DNA of 49,917 nucleotides, from positions 1-49,917 of the forward strand of contig NZ_JAUYWA010000026.1 of the NCBI RefSeq assembly GCF_030689025.1, in the 5' to 3' direction. The notes below the pieces were generated by a model. The model searched no databases and was not told the DNA's origin. It saw nothing but the letters and a program-made list of their open reading frames with translations. The stretch is from Oceanobacter sp. 1_MG-2023. Its GTDB lineage: Bacteria; Pseudomonadota; Gammaproteobacteria; Pseudomonadales; Oceanobacteraceae. The position numbers were made by a program, and so were the translations under genes. This document shows positions 36,704 to 44,235 of this stretch, piece by piece (within the stretch, counting starts at the first letter, position 1; each line of letters starts with the position of its first letter).

Positions 36704-37453
36704 ATGACCGTATCAACACAGGTAGCACTGGTCACTGGCGCCGCGCAGGGGCTGGGCAACCACATCGCCAGGCGTCTGCATGGCGCGGGTTACAACGTCG
36801 TTTTGAGTGATATCAACCTGGATGCCGCTCAAGCCGCCGCCCGCGAACTGGATGCCAGTGGCGATACCGCCATGGCGGTTGTTCTCAATGTGGCCAACAA
36901 AGGCGACTTCGAGAGTGCCCTGGCTGCCGTACTGGAGCAGTGGGGTGCCTTGCACGTGCTGGTAAACAATGCCGCCGTGACCCGGGCGACGCCGGTGATG
37001 GATATCTCTCTCGAAGAATTTAATGAAGTCGTCAATATCAACCTCGGCGGCACCTTTGCCGGTTGTCAGGTGATTGGCGGTTATATGGCCAGCCAGGGTT
37101 ATGGGCGCGTGATCAATATGTCGTCGCTGGCCGGGCAAAACGGCGGCACCTCAACCGGCGCCCATTATGCCGCGTCCAAGGGCGGCATCCTGACCCTGAC
37201 CAAGGTGTTTGCCAAAGAGCTTGCTGCTGGCGGCGTCACCGTTAATGCCATTGCGCCAGGGCCGATCGATTCACCCATGGTGAAGGCGCTGGTGCCTGCT
37301 GAGCGCTTGCCTGGCCTGCTGGCCAATATTCCGGCGGGCAAGCTTGGTGATGCTGACTTTATTGGTGACATGGTCGTGCAGCTGGCACGCCCCGAAGCCT
37401 ATTTCACCACGGGAACGACCTGGGATGTGAACGGTGGCCTGTTTATGAGGTAG
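36704..37453 (+). CDS. iacE: Short-chain dehydrogenase/reductase, IacE-like
   Basis: 249-residue classical SDR: cofactor motif TGAAQGLG (about 10-17), NNAA (about 88-91), catalytic Ser and Y-x-x-x-K in HYAASKGG (about 154-161). IacE works in the early steps that turn hydroxylated indole-3-acetate into dioxindole-3-acetate. GAGGAGAA precedes ATG. The three Asp/Gly residues after strand 2 (SDINLD) indicate NAD(H). Confidence 0.83.
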   Translation: MTVSTQVALVTGAAQGLGNHIARRLHGAGYNVVLSDINLDAAQAAARELDASGDTAMAVVLNVANKGDFESALAAVLEQWGALHVLVNNAAVTRATPVMDISLEEFNEVVNINLGGTFAGCQVIGGYMASQGYGRVINMSSLAGQNGGTSTGAHYAASKGGILTLTKVFAKELAAGGVTVNAIAPGPIDSPMVKALVPAERLPGLLANIPAGKLGDADFIGDMVVQLARPEAYFTTGTTWDVNGGLFMR

Positions 37454-37459
37454 TCGCCA

Positions 37460-37481
37460 GGCGCTGATTCCGGTCAGCGCC
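37460..37481 (+). other. Intercistronic hairpin between iacE and iacF
   Basis: GGCGCTGA-TTCCGG-TCAGCGCC, 8 perfect pairs, no T-run; second such element within this operon. Confidence 0.45.
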
Positions 37482-37579
37482 ACGGCGCCGCATAAACCCG
37501 CACGATCACCCGATTCAGCCCGCCACTTTGTGGCTGCACAGTAGAAGAAACGCCGGTATTGACCGGATGGAGATAGCGT

Positions 37580-38539
37580 ATGACAGACGAACTCTTGACC
37601 GTCGTGGTTCGCAAGCGCGAACAACACGCAGCAGGCGTAGTTGCCCTGGAGCTGGTCGACCCGCAAGGCCAGCCATTACCGGCGTTTGAAGCCGGTGCCC
37701 ATATTGACCTGCACCTGGGTGATAACCTGATTCGTCAGTATTCCCTGTGTAATGACCCGGCCGACAACAGTGCGTATCGCGTTGGTGTCTTGAAAGACCC
37801 GAATTCCCGCGGTGGTTCGATCGCCGTTCACGAACGGTTGCTGGAAGGCGCCGAGCTGCAAATCAGCGCGCCTCGCAACCTGTTCCCGTTGGCGGCTACC
37901 GACGGTCGTTCGATTCTTGTTGGTGGTGGTATCGGTGTGACGCCGATGATCGCCATGGCGTATGCCCTGCACGCCGCAGGCAAGCCGTTTGATTTGTGGT
38001 ATTGCGGTCGCTCACGCAGTAGTTGTGCCTTTGTTGATGATCTGCTGAATAGCGTTTTTGCCGATCGGGTGCACCTGCATTTTGACGATGAACACGACGG
38101 TGCCGGTGTCGATCTGGATCGGGTGTTTGATGGTGCCGATGACAGTAGCCATATGTACACCTGTGGCCCTGCCGGGTTTATGGAATGGGTGATGGCCAGT
38201 GCCGCCAGCAAAGGCTTTGCCGACGAACGCATTCACAAGGAATTTTTCCAGGTCGAGGTTGAAACCGGTGGCAGCAGCTTTGAAGTGTATGCCGAAGCCA
38301 GTGACATCACCGTAACTGTTGGCGAAAACCAGAGCATTGCCCAGGCACTGACCGAAGCCGGTCTGAAGGTCAGGGTATCGTGTGAGCAGGGTACCTGTGG
38401 CACCTGTTTGTGCGATGTCATCGAAGGCATTCCGGATCATCGCGATGTGTTCCTGACCGACGAAGAAAAAGAGGATAACGACCAGATGCTGCTGTGTTGT
38501 TCGCGCGCCAAATCCCCACGTCTAGTACTCGACATCTAA
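37580..38539 (+). CDS. iacF: Phthalate-dioxygenase-reductase-type electron transfer protein, IacF-like
   Basis: 319 residues. Order of parts: flavin domain with RQYSLCNDP (about 47-55), NAD domain with GGIGVTPMIAMA (about 113-124), and a C-terminal plant-type [2Fe-2S] ferredoxin with Cys268, Cys273, Cys276 and Cys306. This PDR/VanB layout supplies electrons from NAD(P)H to Rieske oxygenases directly, which fits a two-component system with IacCD and no separate ferredoxin gene. ATG 37580 opens the conserved region. Confidence 0.87.
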   Translation: MTDELLTVVVRKREQHAAGVVALELVDPQGQPLPAFEAGAHIDLHLGDNLIRQYSLCNDPADNSAYRVGVLKDPNSRGGSIAVHERLLEGAELQISAPRNLFPLAATDGRSILVGGGIGVTPMIAMAYALHAAGKPFDLWYCGRSRSSCAFVDDLLNSVFADRVHLHFDDEHDGAGVDLDRVFDGADDSSHMYTCGPAGFMEWVMASAASKGFADERIHKEFFQVEVETGGSSFEVYAEASDITVTVGENQSIAQALTEAGLKVRVSCEQGTCGTCLCDVIEGIPDHRDVFLTDEEKEDNDQMLLCCSRAKSPRLVLDI

Positions 38540-38561
38540 CTACCATTAGAGGAGCCATACC

Positions 38562-39059
38562 ATGGTCGATATTCAATTATTCCGCAATGGCATGTCGTTG
38601 CTGGGTGGAGCTGTCACCGTCATCACTACCGATGGTGACGCCGGGCGTTTCGGCTTTACCGCCACCGCCGTCAGCAGTGTCACCGATGAGCCACCGACCT
38701 TGCTGGTTTGCATGAACCGCAATTCCTACGCTCATGAACATTTCAAAACCAATAAGACGTTGTGCGTCAACGTGCTGACCGGCGAGCACCAGGGGGTTTC
38801 TTGGGATTTTGCCAACCGCGAACTGACCAGCGAAGAGCGTTTTGCCAAGCACCGCTGGAGCTGTCTGAAAACCGGTGCTCCGGCACTGGATGAAGCGCTG
38901 GTGAACTTCGATTGCGTGATCCATGAGAGCCATGAAATGGGCTCCCACACCGTATTTTATTGCCGCATTGCTGATGTACGCATCGGTAATGCAGATGACG
39001 GTCTGGTGTATTTCAACCGGGCTTACCATTGCCTGAATGACAAATCGGTTGCGTCTTGA
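38562..39059 (+). CDS. iacG: Flavin reductase, IacG-like
   Basis: 165-residue flavin reductase-like (HpaC/FMN-binding split barrel) protein: RFGFTATAVSSVTDEPPTLLVCMNRNSYAHE (about 28-58), NVLTGEHQGVSWDFA and HTVFYCRIADVRIGNADDGLVYFNRAYH. It should hand reduced flavin to the IacA monooxygenase. AGAGGAG precedes the ATG, 22 bases after iacF. Last gene of the iac series before the porin. Confidence 0.85.
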   Translation: MVDIQLFRNGMSLLGGAVTVITTDGDAGRFGFTATAVSSVTDEPPTLLVCMNRNSYAHEHFKTNKTLCVNVLTGEHQGVSWDFANRELTSEERFAKHRWSCLKTGAPALDEALVNFDCVIHESHEMGSHTVFYCRIADVRIGNADDGLVYFNRAYHCLNDKSVAS

Positions 39060-39278
39060 GTGTACGTGACCTTGCGATTTTTTGTGCAGTAATCGAGTAA
39101 CCCATAACAAGAACGCGGCAGGGATTTGACCGCGTCGGCAACAGGGGGGCGACAGAGCGCAAGACGTTCTGTTACCAGGCGAGTAAGGCCGGTTTCTTCA
39201 CCGCAAGGGAAGGAGTGGCCGGTACAACCACACGCCAGCAGTCACTGGTACTCAATGAAAAGCAGAAGGGAACATATA

Positions 39279-40502
39279 ATGAAACAAAGCAATCTGTGTA
39301 AAGCCGGAATCGTACTGTCAGCCGTGACGGGATTGGCTCTGCCAACCACCGCTCTGGCGGATTTTGTTGCGGACAGCACCGTTAAACTGGACCTGAAAAA
39401 CTTTTATCTGACTCGTAGCTACGATACTGACGCTGACGACGTGGGTAGCTGGTCTCAAAGTGGCGACCTGCAGTTCACTTCCGGTTATACCGACACGACC
39501 ATTCAGGTGGGTCTGGATGCGTCTTCCCAGTTGGCCTATATCATGAGTGCCGATGGTGACGATGGTTCTGTGCCTATCCACGCTGACGGTGAAGCGCCAG
39601 ACACTTATGGCCGTACCGGTGCCACGTTCAAGGCCAAATACTCCAAAAGCGAACTGACCATTGGTGATCATCGTCCGCATCTGCCGATCGCCTGGGATGA
39701 CACCAGCCGTCAGCTGGATACCATCTATGAAGGTGCGATGCTGCAGTCCAGGGAGATTGACGGACTGACGTTGACCGCTGGTCGTTACTGGTCTGTGGTA
39801 ACCCGTGAATCGTCCGACAAGGAAGGCATGTCCATTTTCTTTGGTAACGATGAAGAACGTTCCGATGGCCTGGACTTTTTTGGTGCCAGCTATGACGTTA
39901 ACAAAGCGTTGAACGTGACCTACTTCCTGGGGACGTTGAACGACTACTACAAGCAACAGTACGCTGGCCTGACCTACAAAACCCGCTTTGGCGATGTGGG
40001 TTCGCGCACCGACGTGCGTTTGTTCCGCGTCAGCGATGACGGTGAAGCCCGCAATGGCGAATACGATACCCAGGCATTTGGTGTACGTGAGTCGTTGAGC
40101 ATGGGTAATCACGCGGTGATGATTAACTATCAGAAGATGAACAACGACAAGTTCTTCCCAACCCTGAATGGTTATATCCCGCAGCCTTATCTGGTGCAGT
40201 GGTCAAACCTGGCGTTTGTTCGTCCAGACGAAAAATCCCTTGGTTTGGTGTACATGTATAACGCCAAAGACACCTTGCCAGGCCTGAAAGTGTTCGCCCG
40301 TATGATCAAGGGTACGGACATTGATGTGGGCGATTTGACGGATGAAAATGAAACCGAGAAAAACCTGTACGTGACCTACAGCCTGCAGGAAGGTGCATTC
40401 AAAGGACTGACGTTTGATGTACGCGGTATCTTTATCGATCGCAGCTTTGCCGCTGGATACGATGAGTATCGGGTAACCACTACCTATACTGTTAACTTCT
40501 GA
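39279..40502 (+). CDS. OprD-family outer membrane porin
   Basis: 407 residues. Signal peptide of about 27 residues ending ALA, then alternating amphipathic strands with OprD-type blocks: FVADSTVKLDLKNFYLTRSY at the mature N terminus, SELTIGDHRPHLPIAWDDTSRQ and the C-terminal aromatic YTVNF. OprD (Occ) channels take up amino acids or aromatic acids with a carboxylate. Placed directly after iacG it is a good candidate for outer membrane uptake of indole-3-acetate. ATG 39279 follows AGAAGGGA; sequence upstream in frame is not signal-like. Confidence 0.9.
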   Translation: MKQSNLCKAGIVLSAVTGLALPTTALADFVADSTVKLDLKNFYLTRSYDTDADDVGSWSQSGDLQFTSGYTDTTIQVGLDASSQLAYIMSADGDDGSVPIHADGEAPDTYGRTGATFKAKYSKSELTIGDHRPHLPIAWDDTSRQLDTIYEGAMLQSREIDGLTLTAGRYWSVVTRESSDKEGMSIFFGNDEERSDGLDFFGASYDVNKALNVTYFLGTLNDYYKQQYAGLTYKTRFGDVGSRTDVRLFRVSDDGEARNGEYDTQAFGVRESLSMGNHAVMINYQKMNNDKFFPTLNGYIPQPYLVQWSNLAFVRPDEKSLGLVYMYNAKDTLPGLKVFARMIKGTDIDVGDLTDENETEKNLYVTYSLQEGAFKGLTFDVRGIFIDRSFAAGYDEYRVTTTYTVNF

Positions 40503-40559
40503 GCCTTGATGCCGGGCTGGCTGTGATTGCCACAGACAGTCCGGCAGTGGCGAACCACT

Positions 40560-41546
40560 ATGGCTATATCAATAACAAGGCGACTGAGCCTGGCTATCAC
40601 GCTGCTGGGATGTTTGGTGTTGTATGCGACCAGCGTCCGGGCGGCAGTTTCTTCTCATGTCATAACGTTTACGACCGTGACCATGTCCGACCAGCAATTG
40701 TTGCGGGGCAAGGGCGGCGAGCAGGCCGGTATCGTCGGTGCTTTAAGACTGCCACCAGGTGACAACAATCCGGTGGTGATCCTGCTGTACGGTGCCAGTG
40801 GCTATACCTACGAACTGCAAGACTGGGTTGAGTTACTGAATCAACGGGGTATCGGCACCTTTATGGTCGACAGTACCAACGGCCGGATTGAATCCACCAG
40901 CAGTCTGCGGCGGATGGCACTGATTCGGGATGCCTACGCGGCGCTGGCACAGCTGGCAAAATATCCGGGTATTGACCCCAAACGTATCGGACTGATTGGC
41001 TTTACGCAGTCCGGGCAGGCGACCCTGTACGCAGGCATGGAACGGATGCAATCCTTGTACGGACAGGCGGGCTTGTCGTTTGCTGCCATTGCGGCGTTTT
41101 ATCCTGATTGCAGTTTTCAATATCGTGAAGATGACAAGCTGATACAGGCACCAATCCGGATTTACCACGGTGCCAATGATCAGGTGAATGCGGTCGACCA
41201 GTGCCGTGATTACGTCAGTCGCAGCGCCAGTACCGGAGCCAATATCCAGATTACCAGCTATCCGGATGCCGGACATGCGTTCGACCTGGTCCACTCGGAA
41301 AAGGTTCGTAGTGGCCTGGAACGCTCATTACGGGATTGCACGATTCGGGAGGGCATCAAGGGCATCTTGCTGAATCAGGCAACGGGCCGGATGTTCCGCA
41401 TGGGCGATGAGTGTGTCCAGCCATCGGGGCCGTGGGTTTATAACCCTGCTGCTGCCAGCGATGTACGGCTGAAGCTTCCGCAATTTTTCACGCAGGTCTT
41501 CGATCTTGAAGAGCCGGTGCCTGCAGCACGGGTGGCGACTCACTAG
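40560..41546 (+). CDS. Exported dienelactone-hydrolase-like alpha/beta hydrolase
   Basis: 328 residues. Hydrophobic export signal near 9-30 (LAITLLGCLVLYATSVRA). Alpha/beta hydrolase core with VVILLYGASGYT, acid residue in YHGANDQVNAVDQC and His in YPDAGHAFD. At the nucleophile elbow I read GLIGFTQSGQAT, where related proteins have G-F-S/C-x-G-G; the usual Ser/Cys seems to be Thr or shifted. Substrate unknown; could cleave esters or lactones outside the cytoplasm. Follows the porin by 57 bases. Start is less sure; the ribosome binding site is weak. Confidence 0.75.
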   Translation: MAISITRRLSLAITLLGCLVLYATSVRAAVSSHVITFTTVTMSDQQLLRGKGGEQAGIVGALRLPPGDNNPVVILLYGASGYTYELQDWVELLNQRGIGTFMVDSTNGRIESTSSLRRMALIRDAYAALAQLAKYPGIDPKRIGLIGFTQSGQATLYAGMERMQSLYGQAGLSFAAIAAFYPDCSFQYREDDKLIQAPIRIYHGANDQVNAVDQCRDYVSRSASTGANIQITSYPDAGHAFDLVHSEKVRSGLERSLRDCTIREGIKGILLNQATGRMFRMGDECVQPSGPWVYNPAAASDVRLKLPQFFTQVFDLEEPVPAARVATH

Positions 41547-41578
41547 TCGCCTTGGCCAGACCAGACAGGAAGCCGACC

Positions 41579-42763
41579 ATGCGACGGTATTACCGCGGTT
41601 ATGATCCGCAACGTATTCTCAGTGTGGCCGAAATGGCCTATGTAGCCCGCCATCGGCTGCCTGGTTTTGCCTGGGAATATCTGCAAGGTGGCGCGGAAGA
41701 CGAAAGCACTTTGCAATGTAACCAGAGTGCTTTTCAGCAGTACCGTTTGCACAGCAAAACATTGGTTCCGAATGACCCGCCCATATTGGCTGGCTCACTG
41801 GTTGGCTCGGCCAGCCAGCTGCCGCTGGCCATTGGCCCCAGTGGTTTTAACGGCATGTTGTGGCCCAATGCGGATGTCGAACTGGCGCGTGCAGCCACTG
41901 CGCATGGCGTGCCCTTTACGCTCAGTACGGTTGCCAACGCCTCCCTGGAGCAGGTTCGCCAGCAGGTCCCGGATGCCGATCTCTGGTTTCAACTCTATGC
42001 CTTGAAAGACCCGTCGCTGGAGCAGGATTTGCTCCAGCGGGCCTTAAAAGCCGGATGCTCAACGCTGGTGGTAACCAGTGATGCCCTGGTGGTTGGTAAT
42101 CGTGAGTGGGACCGGCGCAATTTTGCTTCGCCACGCCAGCTGACCCTGGCCAACAAGCTGAATGTCTTGACCCGTCCTGGCTGGTTGTGGCGGGTGATGG
42201 TGCCCGCAGGCCTGCCGACCATGGGTAATCTGAATGCCTATTTGCCTGATGGTGAGCGCACGGCATTGGGTGCCATGCAGTTTATCGCCGAGCAACTGGA
42301 TACCCGACTGGACTGGCAGCGGTTGGCGGCGATTCGTGCCAACTGGCCCGGCAAGATAATTCTGAAAGGCGTGCTGCATCCAGACGATGCGCGGATGGCA
42401 ATCAGCCTCGGTCTGGATGGGGTGGTCGTCAGCAATCATGGTGGCCGCCAGCTTGATGGGGCAAGCAGCAGTCTGGACGCTCTGGCGCGTATTGCACCGG
42501 TTGTTGATGGTCGTATCAGTCTGTTGCTGGACGGTGGGGTACGGCGTGGCACCGATATTATCAAAGCGCTGGCGTTAGGGGCTGAAGGCGTTTTGCTGGC
42601 TCGTACCACCTTGTATGGCGTGGCAGCTTATGGGGGTGCCGGGGTGGATCGGGTCTTGACGATTGTTCAGGAAGAACTCGGGCGATCGCTGAACCTGATG
42701 GGATGCCGGGGCATTACGTCTCTGGATCGTCGCTGGTTACTGGCACAAGGTGATTCGCAGTAA
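41579..42763 (+). CDS. FMN-dependent 2-hydroxyacid dehydrogenase (lactate/mandelate dehydrogenase family)
   Basis: 394 residues of the LldD/MdlB/glycolate oxidase family. N-terminal ILSVAEMAYVARHRLPGFAWEYLQGGAEDE, FMN-site Lys in GKIILKGVL (about 264), catalytic His-Arg in SNHGGRQLDG (about 287-296), and LDGGVRRGTDIIKALALGAEGVLLAR near the end. Oxidises a 2-hydroxyacid to a 2-oxoacid, feeding electrons to the chain. In this setting aryl hydroxyacids such as indole-3-lactate or mandelate are possible. AGGAAG precedes the ATG at 41579, 32 bases after the hydrolase. Confidence 0.9.
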   Translation: MRRYYRGYDPQRILSVAEMAYVARHRLPGFAWEYLQGGAEDESTLQCNQSAFQQYRLHSKTLVPNDPPILAGSLVGSASQLPLAIGPSGFNGMLWPNADVELARAATAHGVPFTLSTVANASLEQVRQQVPDADLWFQLYALKDPSLEQDLLQRALKAGCSTLVVTSDALVVGNREWDRRNFASPRQLTLANKLNVLTRPGWLWRVMVPAGLPTMGNLNAYLPDGERTALGAMQFIAEQLDTRLDWQRLAAIRANWPGKIILKGVLHPDDARMAISLGLDGVVVSNHGGRQLDGASSSLDALARIAPVVDGRISLLLDGGVRRGTDIIKALALGAEGVLLARTTLYGVAAYGGAGVDRVLTIVQEELGRSLNLMGCRGITSLDRRWLLAQGDSQ

Positions 42764-42878
42764 AGGACAATCTGAGCCATCCGACCCTTGCCGGGCGTAA
42801 ACATGGCGTCTTGCCATACCGGTAGGGAACGTCTGTGCCAGACTGGAGCCATAATAAAAAAACAGAGAAGCATAGGTT

Positions 42879-43016
42879 ATGACTGCAACAGCAATACTGC
42901 TTATTGGTGCCATTTGGTTGGTTTTTTTTATTGGTTTTACCGGCTTTTTCCGGCTGCCTTGTTATCAGGAAGCATCGCGGGATACCCCTGCGTTAATACG
43001 CAAGCATTCCCGCTAA
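42879..43016 (+). CDS. Possible 45-residue single-pass membrane peptide
   Basis: Short frame with a hydrophobic segment at about residues 4-24 (ILLIGAIWLVFFIGFTGFF) and a polar, basic C-terminal tail ending RKHSR. AGAGAAG and AGG lie before the ATG. It overlaps the convergent AraC gene stop by 4 bases. The hydrophobic run argues for a real small protein, but no homologue is known to me and the C-terminal part coincides with an inverted repeat (GCGGGA/TCCCGC), so it could be chance. Confidence 0.35.
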   Translation: MTATAILLIGAIWLVFFIGFTGFFRLPCYQEASRDTPALIRKHSR

Positions 43017-43960
43017 AAAAACTCGGGCGCATGGCTGCTGGTGTCCTGAGCGATATTGGCGGCTTGCAGTGACAGTTGCCGATATTCCCGTGGCGAGATG
43101 CCGCGTTCCCGCTTGAAAGCACGTGAAAACTGCGACACATCTGAAAACCCCCATTTGAAGGCAATATCCGTGATCGACAGGGCATCGTTGCCAGGCCATT
43201 CCAGTTCGGCGCTGCAGCGGTCGAGTCGCAAGGTCAGGATGCGGTGGGCAATACTTTGACCCTCGGACTCAAACAGCCGGTAGAGAGTGCGGCGGGAAAT
43301 ATGCATTTCATCGGCCAGCCGTTCCGGTGACAAACGATGATCTTGCAGGAGTCGTACAATATGCTGTTCCGCCAGTGCCCGCAAAGATGAAGGGGCTTGT
43401 TCGTGCAGGTTTAGTGCTGGTTGCAGCAAGGAGGCCAGCGCCTGTTGTAACGCCATACCTTCGCTGTCTGCTGCACCAAAATGAGTATTTGAGTAACGTA
43501 ATTGCTGCATCATATTGCGTAACATTTGTGTGCTGATGCCGTTGGAGGACAGCTTGTGAAAGGGCTGTTTGCCCGGTAAAAGGTTCTGCACCAGTGTGCG
43601 TGGCAAGTGCACCGACGTTTGCTGGATCAGCCCTTGTGGCAGCATGTTGAAGCGCCAGGAAGAGTCAATCAGAACGATTTCTCCGGGCTTCAGGGCCAGC
43701 TCTTCACCGTTGCAGGCGCTGAACCCCATGACGCCCCCGGTCTGCAGGATCAAAAAGCAGTAGCGATCGTCCTGGGTGGCTTTATAGCCGCGTTCAACGC
43801 GATGGGCGTTGGTTTCTATATGAGCGACTTCAAGTCCGCCGAGATTGCTTAGTTGGATGCTGCCCAAAAAAGGAATATGGCGCTGGGGGTGGGTCGAAAA
43901 ATTGCCGCAAATTGCGTGTACAGAAGATTCCCAATGCGCGAGGTCAGACTGTGGATGCAT
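43013..43960 (-). CDS. AraC-family regulator, FeaR-like
   Basis: 315 residues. N-terminal ligand domain of the AraC_binding_2 type (residues ~30-180, with FLILQTGGVMGFS and LKPGEIVLIDSS), then two helix-turn-helix units: LSPERLADEMHISRRTLYRLFESEG (about 215-239) and ITDIAFKWGFSDVSQFSRAFKRERGISPREYR (about 265-296). FeaR activates phenylacetaldehyde dehydrogenase in E. coli; here the ALDH gene next door is of that family. ATG 43960 has GTGAG 7 bases upstream; a GTG at 43972 is the alternative. Confidence 0.88.
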   Translation of the reverse strand: MHPQSDLAHWESSVHAICGNFSTHPQRHIPFLGSIQLSNLGGLEVAHIETNAHRVERGYKATQDDRYCFLILQTGGVMGFSACNGEELALKPGEIVLIDSSWRFNMLPQGLIQQTSVHLPRTLVQNLLPGKQPFHKLSSNGISTQMLRNMMQQLRYSNTHFGAADSEGMALQQALASLLQPALNLHEQAPSSLRALAEQHIVRLLQDHRLSPERLADEMHISRRTLYRLFESEGQSIAHRILTLRLDRCSAELEWPGNDALSITDIAFKWGFSDVSQFSRAFKRERGISPREYRQLSLQAANIAQDTSSHAPEFF

Positions 43961-43982
43961 GCAAAATCTCACTTTTTAAAAC

Positions 43983-43996
43983 TTGAATATTCAATT
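43983..43996. promoter_or_regulatory. Palindrome upstream of the AraC gene, similar to the iacA operator
   Basis: TTGAATATTCAATT, 23 bases before the AraC start, matches the iacA palindrome core TTGAAATTTCAATT in 12 of 14 positions. A further half-site ATTGAA lies at about 44008. Candidate shared binding site. Confidence 0.5.
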
Positions 43997-44131
43997 AAAA
44001 AGCAAGAATTGAACCAGTCTGCTCAAAACCCGAGACAGTGGCTACAGGAAATGAAAACAGCGACTTCTGCAGGCAGCTGTCTGGCAAGCCGGGAGGCTGG
44101 ATCAGGGGGCAGATATGGCGCGGAAGGTATA

Positions 44132-44161
44132 AGCATGGACGGTATGAGCATGGACGGTATG
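44132..44161 (+). repeat. Tandem repeat, 2 x 15 bases
   Basis: Two exact adjacent copies of AGCATGGACGGTATG in the non-coding gap between the AraC and ALDH genes. Confidence 0.8.
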
Positions 44162-44235
44162 GGCGCGCAGGCCGGTGTTGGTCTCATCTGCGCCTGACAG
44201 GGAATCATGGGAGAGACCAGCACCGGGATCAGAAC

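Noticed and set aside
32600..38539. Iif-type indole oxidation plus anthranilate dioxygenase cluster
   Set aside because: The reductase is PDR-type with a C-terminal ferredoxin, not the N-terminal-ferredoxin BenC/AntC type, and the IacI-like and IacB-like genes fit iac better.
42977..43013. Rho-independent terminator for the hydroxyacid dehydrogenase or AraC gene
   Set aside because: The GCGGGA/TCCCGC stem has a long interior and no T-run on either strand.
43853..44197. 114-codon frame over the AraC start and the 15-base tandem repeat
   Set aside because: It runs antisense over the regulator start and ends in repeat-derived MDGM residues; nothing suggests a real protein.
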